From positions 302,801-366,800 of the forward strand of contig NZ_LT546166.1 in NCBI RefSeq assembly GCF_900078685.2: a stretch of 64,000 nt of DNA. The letters are read 5' to 3'. Positions 32,920-42,035 of the stretch are shown piece after piece. The notes beneath the pieces were generated by a model that made no database searches, was not told the DNA's origin, and was given only the letters and a program-made list of their open reading frames with translations. Origin of the DNA: Mycolicibacter icosiumassiliensis. Its GTDB lineage: Bacteria; Actinomycetota; Actinomycetes; Mycobacteriales; Mycobacteriaceae. The first letter of the stretch is position 1. The number at the start of each line of letters is the position of its first letter. A program made the position numbers and the translations under genes.

Positions 32920-33413
32920 CGACTCCACCGCATGCCCACCGCCCACTCGGCGTGCGGCACCGCGAACTGCTCGCCGGTGCTGGTGTCGACGACTAAGGTG
33001 AGCAACTGCACCACCAGCCCGCGCAGCGGACCGCGCTGCGGATCCACGGTGGGGACGGTGACCGCCAGGGTGCTGCCCGGTGGATACATCTTGCCGGTGG
33101 AGTCGGCCGGGTCGTCGTAAAGCCGCAGTAGCCGCCACGGTGCGCGGCCGATGGTGTTGTCCACCGCCAACTGCACCGGATGACGTGCGTCGACCGCCAA
33201 CGTGCCCCGCGATTCGGTCAGCAGGCACTCATCGAGGTCGAGCACGTTGCAGTACAGGTACGGCCCGGCGTGGGCGAGATGTCCATTCGAGTACACGCTG
33301 ATCTGCGGCGGCAGCGGCTCCTCGGACCGGGTGAACCACCAGGTGCCGAATCCGGCGAGCGCCGCGGTCACCACCGTCAGCACCGCCACCAGCACGGCGG
33401 TCGAGCGTTTCAC
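32901..33413 (-). CDS. DUF2771 membrane-anchored protein (Rv0875c)
   Basis: A 170-residue protein with one N-terminal membrane helix or signal anchor (STAVLVAVLTVVTAALAGFG) and an extracytoplasmic beta-rich domain (ISVYSNGHLAHAGPYLYCNV, two cysteines). It is the DUF2771 family, function unknown, equivalent to Rv0875c. GTG 33413 is preceded by AGGGGTGA. It starts 7 bp after the MFS gene stop, so they share an operon. The 3' end overlaps the convergent GST-like gene by 19 bp. Confidence 0.82.
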   Translation of the reverse strand: MKRSTAVLVAVLTVVTAALAGFGTWWFTRSEEPLPPQISVYSNGHLAHAGPYLYCNVLDLDECLLTESRGTLAVDARHPVQLAVDNTIGRAPWRLLRLYDDPADSTGKMYPPGSTLAVTVPTVDPQRGPLRGLVVQLLTLVVDTSTGEQFAVPHAEWAVGMRWSRQATAG

Positions 33414-33420
33414 TTGTACA

Positions 33421-35109
33421 TCACCCCTGTCTTGCCGGATCGAGATGGGCACCGTCCTGCTCGATCAGCACCGGCCGGTTGCCCCCCAGGCCGGGAATCA
33501 ACGAGTCGCCGTGGAACGACAGGATGGTCTGGGCCAGACCCGGGATCAGCAAAGCGGTGATCGCGGTGAAGCCCACCCACAGGTCGGTATATACCAGTAC
33601 CCCCAGTGCACCACCCAACACCCAGGCCAGTTGCAGGGTGGATTCGGTGCGGCCGAACGCCGATGCCCGTGACTCTTCGGGCAGGTCGTCCTGCAGGGCG
33701 GCGTCCAGCGACGCCTTCGAGATCGCACTGGCCCCCGAGGTCACCAGCGCGGCGATCGCCGCCATCACCAGGGTCCCGGCCACCGCGGCCGCCAGCGCGA
33801 CCGCGGTCACCGCCATGGTGCAGCGCACAACCAGCACCGCGGGGCGGCCCAGCTGTAGGCGGGCGCTGGTGAAGTTCCCGGCGAAATTGCCCAGCCCGGC
33901 GGCCGCTCCGATCAGCCCGAGGATGCCCAGCTGTACCCAGCCGCCGGCGTTGTGCTGTTTGGCCACGAACGCCGGGTACAAGAACAGGAACCCGACCATG
34001 GCCTTGATGGTGCAATTGCCCCACAGCGCGGCGATGATGTTGCGGCCCAGCGGTTGCCGCAGTGGTTGGCTCAGCGCCCCGCCCGCCCGCCGGACCTGTT
34101 CGGGCCAGCTTCGGGGCCGTTCGTCGAAGCGGTAGCTCAAGGTGGTCGGGATCTCGCCGGCAGTCACTTCCACCCATCGCGGGATTCGCATCGACAGGAC
34201 GGCCCCGGCCACTGAGACCGCCACGAGCACCAACAATGCCCCCGGTAGCTGGAGCAGCCGGGAAAAGATGTACTCGGCTGCCGCGGCGACTCCGCCGCCA
34301 ACGATGGTGCCGCCGAGTAGACCGAACATCGTCAGTCGAGAATTGACCCGCACCAGATCGATCGACGGCGGCATGACCCGTGGTGTCACCGCGCTGCGCA
34401 ACACGGTGAACGACTTCGACAGCGCCATCATGGCCAACGCGCAGGGGTAGAGCACCCAGGAGCCGAAGGTGCCCGCGACACCGTCGTAGTTGGCGATCAG
34501 TACCAGGGCCAGCAGGGTGCGCAGCGAGAATGACATGGCCAACGCCGCCCGCCGGCCATGCTGGACCCGGTCCAGGGCGGGGCCGATCAGGGGCGCGACC
34601 ACCGCGAACGGCGCGATTGTCACCAGCAGATACAGCGCCACTCGGCCCTTGCTCTCGCCGGCGGCCGCCGCGAAGAACAAGGTGTTGGCCAGCGCGACGG
34701 CCATCGCCGCGTCCACCGCGAAGTTCGCCACCACCGGCCAGGTCAGTGCGGTCAGTCCGGATTTGTCGGCGCCGTCGGCGGTGGCGGCCCGTTGCACCAG
34801 CCCATACATCCGGGAGCCCATTTCGCGACTGCGTGCCGCGGCGGCTTGGGTAACCGTGACGCGATCGCCGGCGCCCGAGCTCCCCGCAGACTCGGGGCGA
34901 CGAGGCGTGTCCGGGTGTTCGCGCAGCGGCGGCAGGTACCGGTTGTTGCTGGTCATCGGCCGTCTACGCTGGTCTCCCGTGGCGCTGCTGGGGTAGTTGG
35001 CCATGCCGGGATGCTGTCCGGCCGAGCCGTTGCGCGCACTGCGGCCGGAGGCCGGTGACGGACGGCGGCGCCGGCCCGGTTCGGGGAGATCGCGACGCCG
35101 TGCAGACAC
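33421..35109 (-). CDS. MFS-type transporter (Rv0876c)
   Basis: A 562-residue integral membrane protein with about 12 hydrophobic helices of the major facilitator superfamily (PVVANFAVDAAMAVALANTL, VALYLLVTIAPFAVVAPLIG with the LDRVQHGRRAAL loop). It carries a cytoplasmic N-terminal region of about 110 residues rich in Arg/Pro (LPEPGRRRRPSP), as in Rv0876c. The transported substrate is unknown. The GTG at 35109 gives the family-like N-terminus; internal starts at 35004 or 34956 are possible. It is divergent from the DUF3027 gene. Confidence 0.86.
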   Translation of the reverse strand: MSARRRDLPEPGRRRRPSPASGRSARNGSAGQHPGMANYPSSATGDQRRRPMTSNNRYLPPLREHPDTPRRPESAGSSGAGDRVTVTQAAAARSREMGSRMYGLVQRAATADGADKSGLTALTWPVVANFAVDAAMAVALANTLFFAAAAGESKGRVALYLLVTIAPFAVVAPLIGPALDRVQHGRRAALAMSFSLRTLLALVLIANYDGVAGTFGSWVLYPCALAMMALSKSFTVLRSAVTPRVMPPSIDLVRVNSRLTMFGLLGGTIVGGGVAAAAEYIFSRLLQLPGALLVLVAVSVAGAVLSMRIPRWVEVTAGEIPTTLSYRFDERPRSWPEQVRRAGGALSQPLRQPLGRNIIAALWGNCTIKAMVGFLFLYPAFVAKQHNAGGWVQLGILGLIGAAAGLGNFAGNFTSARLQLGRPAVLVVRCTMAVTAVALAAAVAGTLVMAAIAALVTSGASAISKASLDAALQDDLPEESRASAFGRTESTLQLAWVLGGALGVLVYTDLWVGFTAITALLIPGLAQTILSFHGDSLIPGLGGNRPVLIEQDGAHLDPARQG

Positions 35110-35228
35110 ATCCGCGATTCTTCCCTATCTGCGCCGCACTACCGCGGAGGCCGTGATCGTGCCTGCATGTGGCTGATGGAGTCGCGCTGCGGCAGTATGA
35201 GGGTCGTCATTGAACGGAAGGGACCCGC

Positions 35229-36191
35229 GTGACCGGACCCAGCGCAGAATCAGCCACTGCGACCATCGCCGTGCCCACGGTCTTGGCCGCGGCCGTCGAG
35301 CAGGCCCGCTCGGCCGTCGCCGAGTTCAGCGGCGCCGACACCGTCGGCGAGCACCTGGGGGTCGACTACGAAGACCCGACCGCCGCCACCCACCGGTTCG
35401 GTGCGGTGCTGCCCGGTTACCAGGGCTGGCAGTGGGCCGTGGTCGTCGCGGCGGTCCCGGGCGCTACGGAGCCCACGGTCAGCGAGGTTGTGTTGGTGCC
35501 CGGCCCGACGGCTTTGTTGGCTCCGGAATGGGTGCCGTGGGATCAGCGGGTGCGGGCGGGCGACCTGGGGCCGGGCGATCTGCTGGCGCCGCCCGCCGAC
35601 GATCCGCGGCTGGTGCCCGGGTACACCTCGAGCGGCGACCCGCAGCTCGACGAGGTCGCCGGCGAAATCGGCCTGGGCCGACGCTGGCTGATGAGTCCGG
35701 TGGGCCGTGCCGAGGCGGCGCAGCGCTGGCACGACGGCGAGCACGGTCCGGATTCGGCGATGGCCCGGTCCACCAAACGGGTCTGCCGCGACTGCGGCTT
35801 CTATTTGCCGCTCGCCGGTGAACTGGGCACGGTGTTCGGCGTCTGCGGCAACGAAATGTCCGCCGACGGACATGTGGTCGACAACCGGTACGGCTGCGGC
35901 GCCCACAGTGACACTCCGGCGCCCGCGGGCACCGGTTCCCCGGTATACGAGCCCTATGACGACGGCGTCCTGGAGATCGTCGATGTCACGGTGATTCCCG
36001 CAGCGGAGCCGGCTGCCGAGGTGACCGAAGCGACTGAAGACGCGACCGAAGCGGTTGAGCCGGTGGCGGAAGCCGAGCCGGTTGAGCCGGTGGTCGAAGC
36101 ACCGATCGAGGCGCCCGCCGAGACAGCAGCGGCGCCGGAACCGGCCGAAACCGGAACCGACGCCGAGGCTGTCGCAGAAGAAACGCCCTAA
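35229..36191 (+). CDS. DUF3027 domain protein (Rv0877)
   Basis: A 320-residue protein. The DUF3027 region (residues ~20-240) ends in a candidate zinc-binding cluster: CRDCGFYLP, VCGNEMSADG, then YGCGAHSD. The last ~70 residues are an acidic low-complexity tail of repeated Glu/Ala/Pro/Val (EAVEPVAEAEPVEPVVEAPI), with no membrane segment. Function unknown; equivalent to Rv0877. GTG 35229 is preceded by GGAAGGGACC. It is divergent from the MFS gene. Confidence 0.83.
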   Translation: MTGPSAESATATIAVPTVLAAAVEQARSAVAEFSGADTVGEHLGVDYEDPTAATHRFGAVLPGYQGWQWAVVVAAVPGATEPTVSEVVLVPGPTALLAPEWVPWDQRVRAGDLGPGDLLAPPADDPRLVPGYTSSGDPQLDEVAGEIGLGRRWLMSPVGRAEAAQRWHDGEHGPDSAMARSTKRVCRDCGFYLPLAGELGTVFGVCGNEMSADGHVVDNRYGCGAHSDTPAPAGTGSPVYEPYDDGVLEIVDVTVIPAAEPAAEVTEATEDATEAVEPVAEAEPVEPVVEAPIEAPAETAAAPEPAETGTDAEAVAEETP

Positions 36192-36763
36192 CCGAAGTTG
36201 AACAGGTACTCGCCCGGAAGCACGAACAGCATGTTGAAGGCGGTGTTGACCACCGCGCCCGGTAGCCCGAGCACGTAATTGACGATGTCCAGCGGGATGC
36301 TGGCCGCCTGACTGAAGGCCATCCCGAAGTCGAGGTTGATCAGGCTGGTGACCACGTTCTCGACGTCGTTGAACAACGTAAACGGCAGGCTGATCACGTG
36401 GTTGAACAGTCCTACGGCCGCCGCCACTTCCGCGTTGAACAGGCCGACGAGGTCGAACGCGGCGGCAGTGCCGGGAACGTCCACCGCGCTGGCCGCGCCG
36501 GGCAGGACGTCGAGCAGGTCGGAAGTGCCCGGGACGTTCGGTTCGTCGGCAATGCTGGACATGTCGAAAGGTGCGAGCCCAGCGAGGGTGTCGAAGCTGT
36601 CGACGACCGCACTGGCGGCCAGCGCCACCTCGGTCGAGACCGCAGCCACCGCGCGCGTGCTGATTTCGGGTGAGGCGACCACTGGGGTCAGGCCGGCGGC
36701 CACCAGTGCGGTCGCTGCGGCGGCGATGCTCGGCAGTCGCACTGCGGATTTCACGGTTTCCAT
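36188..36763 (-). CDS. Secreted hydrophobic hypothetical protein
   Basis: A 191-residue protein with a probable signal peptide (SIAAAATALVAAGLTPVVA) and a mature part rich in Ala, Val, Leu and Phe (FNAEVAAAVGLFNHVISLPF, VNTAFNMLFVLPGEYLFNFG). The pattern resembles the C-terminal regions of mycobacterial PE-like surface proteins, but no PE or PPE motif is visible. The gene is convergent with DUF3027 (4-bp overlap). I do not recognise a family. Confidence 0.6.
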   Translation of the reverse strand: METVKSAVRLPSIAAAATALVAAGLTPVVASPEISTRAVAAVSTEVALAASAVVDSFDTLAGLAPFDMSSIADEPNVPGTSDLLDVLPGAASAVDVPGTAAAFDLVGLFNAEVAAAVGLFNHVISLPFTLFNDVENVVTSLINLDFGMAFSQAASIPLDIVNYVLGLPGAVVNTAFNMLFVLPGEYLFNFG

Positions 36764-36819
36764 GGATTCCTCCCAGTATCCCCCCGTTTTGGGGACGTTA
36801 CCCCGCCGCCACAGGGGCG

Positions 36820-37278
36820 TCAGGCGTTCTCTGCGGCGGACTTGATCTTGCTCAGCGAAGCGTTCATACCCTCGACCAGCTCGCGTTCGAAGGTGGGTGT
36901 GCCGCCCATGAACTTGCCCACCAAAAACGCCGAGACCGCGGTGGTGTTGCCGTTTTCGACGTGCCGACTCTCGACGACCCGAGTGCCGGTGGCGGTCGGC
37001 TCGAGTTCATAGCTCCACACACTGTGGTTCTCGGTGACCCGGAAGGCCAGCTTGCGCTCCGGGATGTACTCAGTGATGACGGAGCTGGTGGGCCAGTACA
37101 TCCGGCCGCGCCGGTTGAAGTTGATCGTGCGGGTTCCCTGGCGCATCGCACCGAGCGGTTTCATCCACCGGCACTGCGGGCTCCACTCGGGCATCCGGCG
37201 GAAGTCGGAGATCAGTGCCCAGACCTTGGCCACTGGTGCATCAATGTCGACCTGTGCCGTCAACAGCGGGGCTGCCAT
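36820..37278 (-). CDS. SRPBCC family protein
   Basis: A 152-residue polyketide-cyclase-like SRPBCC protein: MAAPLLTAQVDIDAPVAKVW, LISDFRRMPEWSPQCRWMKP, LAFRVTENHSVWSYELEPT, and a C-terminal helix GMNASLSKIKSAAENA. It probably binds a hydrophobic ligand. The long upstream frame is a shadow; ATG 37278 is preceded by GAGGAGG, a strong ribosome site. It is a third member of this fold in the window. Confidence 0.83.
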   Translation of the reverse strand: MAAPLLTAQVDIDAPVAKVWALISDFRRMPEWSPQCRWMKPLGAMRQGTRTINFNRRGRMYWPTSSVITEYIPERKLAFRVTENHSVWSYELEPTATGTRVVESRHVENGNTTAVSAFLVGKFMGGTPTFERELVEGMNASLSKIKSAAENA

Positions 37279-37310
37279 GGCGTTCCTCCTCGAATTGTCG
37301 GTTCGTAACT

Positions 37311-37568
37311 CTATTCGTTTTCCAGCCCGGTTTGGGCTCCGCGCGCACCGCGTCGTGCTGCCCCGCGTTGCACCAGAAAGATTGTGGTGCCCACCATCCC
37401 GACGCCGAGTCCCGCTACGCTCACCGGTCGCCACCCTTCCAATGCGGGCACCGTGAACGCGGCGATGGTGGCGCAGCAGAAACCGGTGACGCCGGCGCCG
37501 ATCACCGGCCAGATCCGCAGCAGGGCGGTCGGCAGCGGTGGCGGCTCGGGGGAGTGCTGAGGGGTCAT
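37311..37568 (-). CDS. DUF2530 membrane protein (Rv0879c)
   Basis: An 85-residue protein with a Pro-rich start (MTPQHSPEPPPLPTALLRIW) and two membrane helices (PVIGAGVTGFCCATIAAF and VSVAGLGVGMVGTTIFLV), followed by an Arg-rich end (GAARRGARGAQTG). This is the DUF2530 family; Rv0879c occupies the same place. Function unknown. It is divergent from the RNA methyltransferase, with a 39-bp gap. Confidence 0.78.
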   Translation of the reverse strand: MTPQHSPEPPPLPTALLRIWPVIGAGVTGFCCATIAAFTVPALEGWRPVSVAGLGVGMVGTTIFLVQRGAARRGARGAQTGLENE

Positions 37569-37607
37569 CGCCGTTGACGTTAGCGCCTCGCCGGTAAAGT
37601 TCCCGCA

Positions 37608-38441
37608 GTGGCCAGGGTCGTCGATGTTGTCGATATCGATGATCCCCGCGATTCCCGGCTGGATGATTTCCGCGATCTGAACAGCATCGATCGTCGCCCG
37701 GACCTGCCCGCCGGCAAGGGACTGGTGATCGCCGAAGGGGTGCTGGTGGTGCAGCGGATGCTGGCGTCGCGGTTCCGCCCACGGGCACTGCTGGGCACCG
37801 ATCGGCGGCTGACCGAGTTGACGCCCGACCTGACCGCCCCCGACGCCCCGGACGTCCGGTATTACCGGGTGTCCGCGGAGGTGATGGCCGAGGTGGTGGG
37901 GTTTCACCTCAACCGCGGTGTGCTGGCCGCCGCCTCGCGGGTGCTCGAGCCGTCGGTGGCCGACCTGGTCGCCGGGGCCCGGACGATCGCGGTGCTCGAG
38001 GGCGTCAACGACCACGAGAATCTCGGCTCGATCTTTCGCAACGGTGCCGGGTTGGGTGTGGACGCGGTGGTGTTCGGCAGCGGCTGTGCCGACCCGCTCT
38101 ACCGGCGCTCGGTGCGGGTCTCGATGGGGCACGCCCTGCTGGTGCCGTTCGCCCGTTCGGCGGACTGGCCTGGGGATCTGACGATGCTGCGCGAGCAGGG
38201 TTTTCGGCTGCTGGCGATGACTCCGGACCCGCGGGCAGAGCTGTTGTCCAGCGCGATGGCGAAGGTGCACGACGAGCCGGTGGCGGTACTCGTCGGCGCT
38301 GAGGGTCCGGGCCTGTCGGAGCGGGCGATGCGGGCCAGCGACATGCGGGTGCGCATCCCGATGTCGCGGGGAACCGACTCGCTCAACGTCGCCACCGCAG
38401 CCGCGCTGGCGTTCTACGAGCGCATTAGGCTGCCGGAATGA
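37608..38441 (+). CDS. SpoU/TrmH-family RNA 2'-O-methyltransferase (Rv0881)
   Basis: A 277-residue SPOUT methyltransferase. The N-terminal L30-like substrate domain (LPAGKGLVIAEGVLVVQRML) precedes the knotted SAM domain with motif 1 LEGVNDHENLGSIFRNGAG, motif 2 VLVGAEGPGLSE and motif 3 IPMSRGTDSLNVATAAALAF. It methylates a ribose in rRNA or tRNA; the exact site is unknown. GTG 37608 is the start. It overlaps the next gene by 4 bp. Confidence 0.9.
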   Translation: MARVVDVVDIDDPRDSRLDDFRDLNSIDRRPDLPAGKGLVIAEGVLVVQRMLASRFRPRALLGTDRRLTELTPDLTAPDAPDVRYYRVSAEVMAEVVGFHLNRGVLAAASRVLEPSVADLVAGARTIAVLEGVNDHENLGSIFRNGAGLGVDAVVFGSGCADPLYRRSVRVSMGHALLVPFARSADWPGDLTMLREQGFRLLAMTPDPRAELLSSAMAKVHDEPVAVLVGAEGPGLSERAMRASDMRVRIPMSRGTDSLNVATAAALAFYERIRLPE

Positions 38442-38713
38442 CGTCCACCCCCGACACGCCGTGGGGGACGGGTTTGACGGTGACGGGGTTCGTCGCGGTG
38501 GTGGCCGGGACCGCGATCACGGTGTTGAGCCTAGGACTGCTGCGGATACACCCGGCACTGGCGGTCATGCTCAATCTGATTGCGGTGGGCGGACTGGCGC
38601 CCACGGTATGGGGCTGGCGGCGCACCCCCGTGCTGCGCTGGTTGGCGTTGGGCGCCGGAATCGGCGTGGCGGGAGCGTGGCTGGTGCTGCTGGCGCTGGT
38701 TGCTCAGCGCTGA
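38438..38713 (+). CDS. DUF2537 membrane protein (Rv0882)
   Basis: A 91-residue protein with three hydrophobic helices (LTVTGFVAVVAGTAITVLSL, PALAVMLNLIAVGGLAPT, WLALGAGIGVAGAWLVLLAL). It matches the DUF2537 family at the Rv0882 position. It is translationally coupled to the methyltransferase (ATGA), and overlaps the 3' end of sepH by 10 bp. Function unknown. Confidence 0.8.
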   Translation: MTSTPDTPWGTGLTVTGFVAVVAGTAITVLSLGLLRIHPALAVMLNLIAVGGLAPTVWGWRRTPVLRWLALGAGIGVAGAWLVLLALVAQR

Positions 38714-39477
38714 CCGGTCGAGCGCACCCCGAGCAGGACGTCTTCCCACCCCGGTACTTCAGGCTTGCTGCGGCGGGCGCGGGTCCCCGGGCGCTGATGC
38801 ACTTGCTCCTCGTCGACCACGGCGGGGGCGGCCGGAGCTGCGAAGTCCAACTCGGCCACCGAGGCAACCGGGCGAAGCGGACGGCCGAAGGCGGGGTCGA
38901 TCAACTCCATGGCGGCGTCGTCTACCGCGGTCACCGTCCCGCCGTGTGCGCCTGGAGTGAACCAGAAATGGGCGACGTTGTCCGAGCGGCCGGCCTTCCA
39001 GGCCAGCTGTACCGTCCAGCGCCCGTCGTCATTGCGCCACGCGTCCCAGCTGCTGCTGTCGGAGCTCAAGCCCCGCGACACCAGCGCGGAGGTGACGACC
39101 TCCAGCAGGGTCGGTACCGCCGGGCCGTCGGACAGCACCGGGTGGGCCGCGGTCGCGAGCTCTGCGGCCCGGGACCGCTCCAACAGCACCGGGTGGGCGA
39201 AGCGCTCGACCCGGGCGACGTCCACACCGGCTGCGGCGGCCACCTGTTCGACCGACGCTCCGGCGCGGATGCGCGCCTGGATATCTTTGGGGCGCAGCAT
39301 GCTGCCAGCATCGGCCCCATTCTGTCCGACGCGGTGGCCCTCGCCGCGGACCGCGCCACGCAACCGGTCATCGATGCGCACCCGGAACATCTCGGTGTGG
39401 TCGTCGCCGTCCGCGGCGCTTTCGCAGATGATGTGCTTGCCGTCGACGTCGAGGCCGATGGCCCTCAGTTCCCGCAT
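38704..39477 (-). CDS. sepH: Septation protein SepH (DUF3071)
   Basis: A 257-residue protein: N-terminal DUF3071 domain starting MRELRAIGLDVDGKHIICES, an HTH segment RPKDIQARIRAGASVEQVAA with GVDVARVERFAHPVLLERSR, and a C-terminal region with DSSSWDAWRNDDGRWTVQLA and HFWFTPGAHGGTVT. SepH binds FtsZ and promotes its assembly at division in Streptomyces and mycobacteria (established). Equivalent to Rv0883c. The short C-terminal tail (SKPEVPGWEDVLLGVR) is conserved. Confidence 0.9.
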   Translation of the reverse strand: MRELRAIGLDVDGKHIICESAADGDDHTEMFRVRIDDRLRGAVRGEGHRVGQNGADAGSMLRPKDIQARIRAGASVEQVAAAAGVDVARVERFAHPVLLERSRAAELATAAHPVLSDGPAVPTLLEVVTSALVSRGLSSDSSSWDAWRNDDGRWTVQLAWKAGRSDNVAHFWFTPGAHGGTVTAVDDAAMELIDPAFGRPLRPVASVAELDFAAPAAPAVVDEEQVHQRPGTRARRSKPEVPGWEDVLLGVRSTGQR

Positions 39478-39574
39478 GACTTCTCCTTGCGAACGCCCGG
39501 TTACCTGCGGACTCTAGTCCAGTGAACAGCCCGGCCCGGCGTGACACGCGGGCGTTATAACGATCCGATCACGG

Positions 39575-39634
39575 CGGTTCAGCGAGGCTCGAGGGAGGAG
39601 AGGCGAAGCTGGGACCGCCGCATTAACCCGGCGG
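39575..39634 (+). repeat. 60-bp interspersed repeat, copy B (intergenic)
   Basis: It lies between serC and sepH in the 194-bp gap, on the strand opposite those genes. It differs from copy C at 3 positions, one of which turns the ATGA/TGA region into CATTAACC, creating a stop in the frame that copies A and C leave open. The gap holds no gene. Confidence 0.9.
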
Positions 39635-39671
39635 CTTCGGGCCGGGCTTCCGGTCCTGTTCAGAGCTGCGC

Positions 39672-40835
<1,164 letters not shown>

Positions 40836-40932
40836 TTATTGTGACCTGAATCACCCGAGGCGCTCGACGCCTGTCACGCCCACAGTGTTGATCCGGAGTC
40901 TGGACGGGTACCCAGTACCTGCGGTACCGTTG

Positions 40933-40953
40933 TACATAAGCCTAGTAAATGTA
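40933..40953. promoter_or_regulatory. Inverted repeat in the serC / di-iron oxygenase divergent promoter
   Basis: TACAT (40933-40937) and ATGTA (40949-40953) are inverted about an 11-bp spacer, extended to GTT...AAC with one bulge. A second imperfect pair around GGTACC lies just upstream (40907-40930). These are candidate binding sites of an unknown regulator for the gene starting at 40977. Confidence 0.4.
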
Positions 40954-40976
40954 AACGACTGGTGGAGGTGTCTCCG

Positions 40977-42020
40977 ATGGCTCAGAAAGCCGCTCGAACC
41001 CGAATCGTGCGCCGGTGGCGGGCCAACATGGACGTGACCGACGACGCGAACTACGTCGAGATCCTCAACACCTTGTCGGAAGGGTCGGTGCGCCGGAACT
41101 TCAATCCCTACACCGACATCGACTGGGACACCCCCGAGTTCAAGGTCACCGAGAACGACCCACGCTGGATCCTGCCGGGCACCGACCCGATCGGTCGGCA
41201 CTGGTGGTACCAGGCCCAGCCCGAGGACGTTCAGATCAAGATCGGCATGTGGCGCCAGGCCAACGTTGCCAAGGTCGGGCTGCACTTCGAGAACATTCTG
41301 ATCCGCGGCTTGATGGAATACGCGTTCTGGGTGCCCAACGGATCCCCCGAGTACCGCTACTGCCTGCACGAGGCGGTGGAAGAGTGCAACCACACCCTGA
41401 TGTTCCAGGAGATGGTGAACCACATCGGCGCCGATGTGCCCGGCATGCCGCGGCTGCTCAAGTGGCTGCAGCCCTTCATCCCGCTGGTCGCCGGACCGCT
41501 GCCGATCCCGTTCTGGTTCGGCATCCTCGCCGGCGAGGAGCCCATCGACCACATTCAGAAGGCCATCCTGCGCGAAGGCAAGACCCTGCACCCGATCATG
41601 GAGCGGGTGATGGCCATTCACGTGGCCGAGGAGGCGCGGCACATTTCGTTCGCGCACGAATACCTGCACAAGCGCATTCCGCAGTTGCCGCGTCGCAAGC
41701 GGTTCTGGCTGTCGCTGTACGTGCCGATCGTGATGCGAATCCTGTGTTCGGCGATTGTGGTGCCGCCCAAGGCGTTCTGGACCGAGTTCGACATTCCGCG
41801 CGAGGTCCGCAAGGACATCTTCTTCCGGTCGGTGGAAGCTCGGCAGATGTTGCAGGACATGTTCGGCGACGTCCGGATGCTCTGCCACGACACCGGCCTG
41901 ATGAACCCGGTCGCCAAGTTGGTGTGGCGGATTTGCCGGATCCACGGCGCACCGTCCCGGTTCCGCAGCCAGCCGCAGCGCGCGCACCTTGCGCCCGTTG
42001 CCGCGGCTTCGGTCGCGTAG
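40977..42020 (+). CDS. AurF-like di-iron oxygenase family protein (Rv0885)
   Basis: A 347-residue helical protein with two carboxylate/histidine iron-binding motifs: HEAVEECNHTLMFQEM and HVAEEARHISFAHEYL, plus the upstream ENILIRGLMEYAF. This is the p-aminobenzoate N-oxygenase/AurF-like di-iron family; the substrate in mycobacteria is unknown. Equivalent to Rv0885. ATG 40977 is preceded by GGAGGTG. It lies 15 bp upstream of fprB, whose ferredoxin/reductase product is a plausible electron donor (inference). Confidence 0.87.
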   Translation: MAQKAARTRIVRRWRANMDVTDDANYVEILNTLSEGSVRRNFNPYTDIDWDTPEFKVTENDPRWILPGTDPIGRHWWYQAQPEDVQIKIGMWRQANVAKVGLHFENILIRGLMEYAFWVPNGSPEYRYCLHEAVEECNHTLMFQEMVNHIGADVPGMPRLLKWLQPFIPLVAGPLPIPFWFGILAGEEPIDHIQKAILREGKTLHPIMERVMAIHVAEEARHISFAHEYLHKRIPQLPRRKRFWLSLYVPIVMRILCSAIVVPPKAFWTEFDIPREVRKDIFFRSVEARQMLQDMFGDVRMLCHDTGLMNPVAKLVWRICRIHGAPSRFRSQPQRAHLAPVAAASVA

Positions 42021-42035
42021 CGACTCCCTCAGGTC

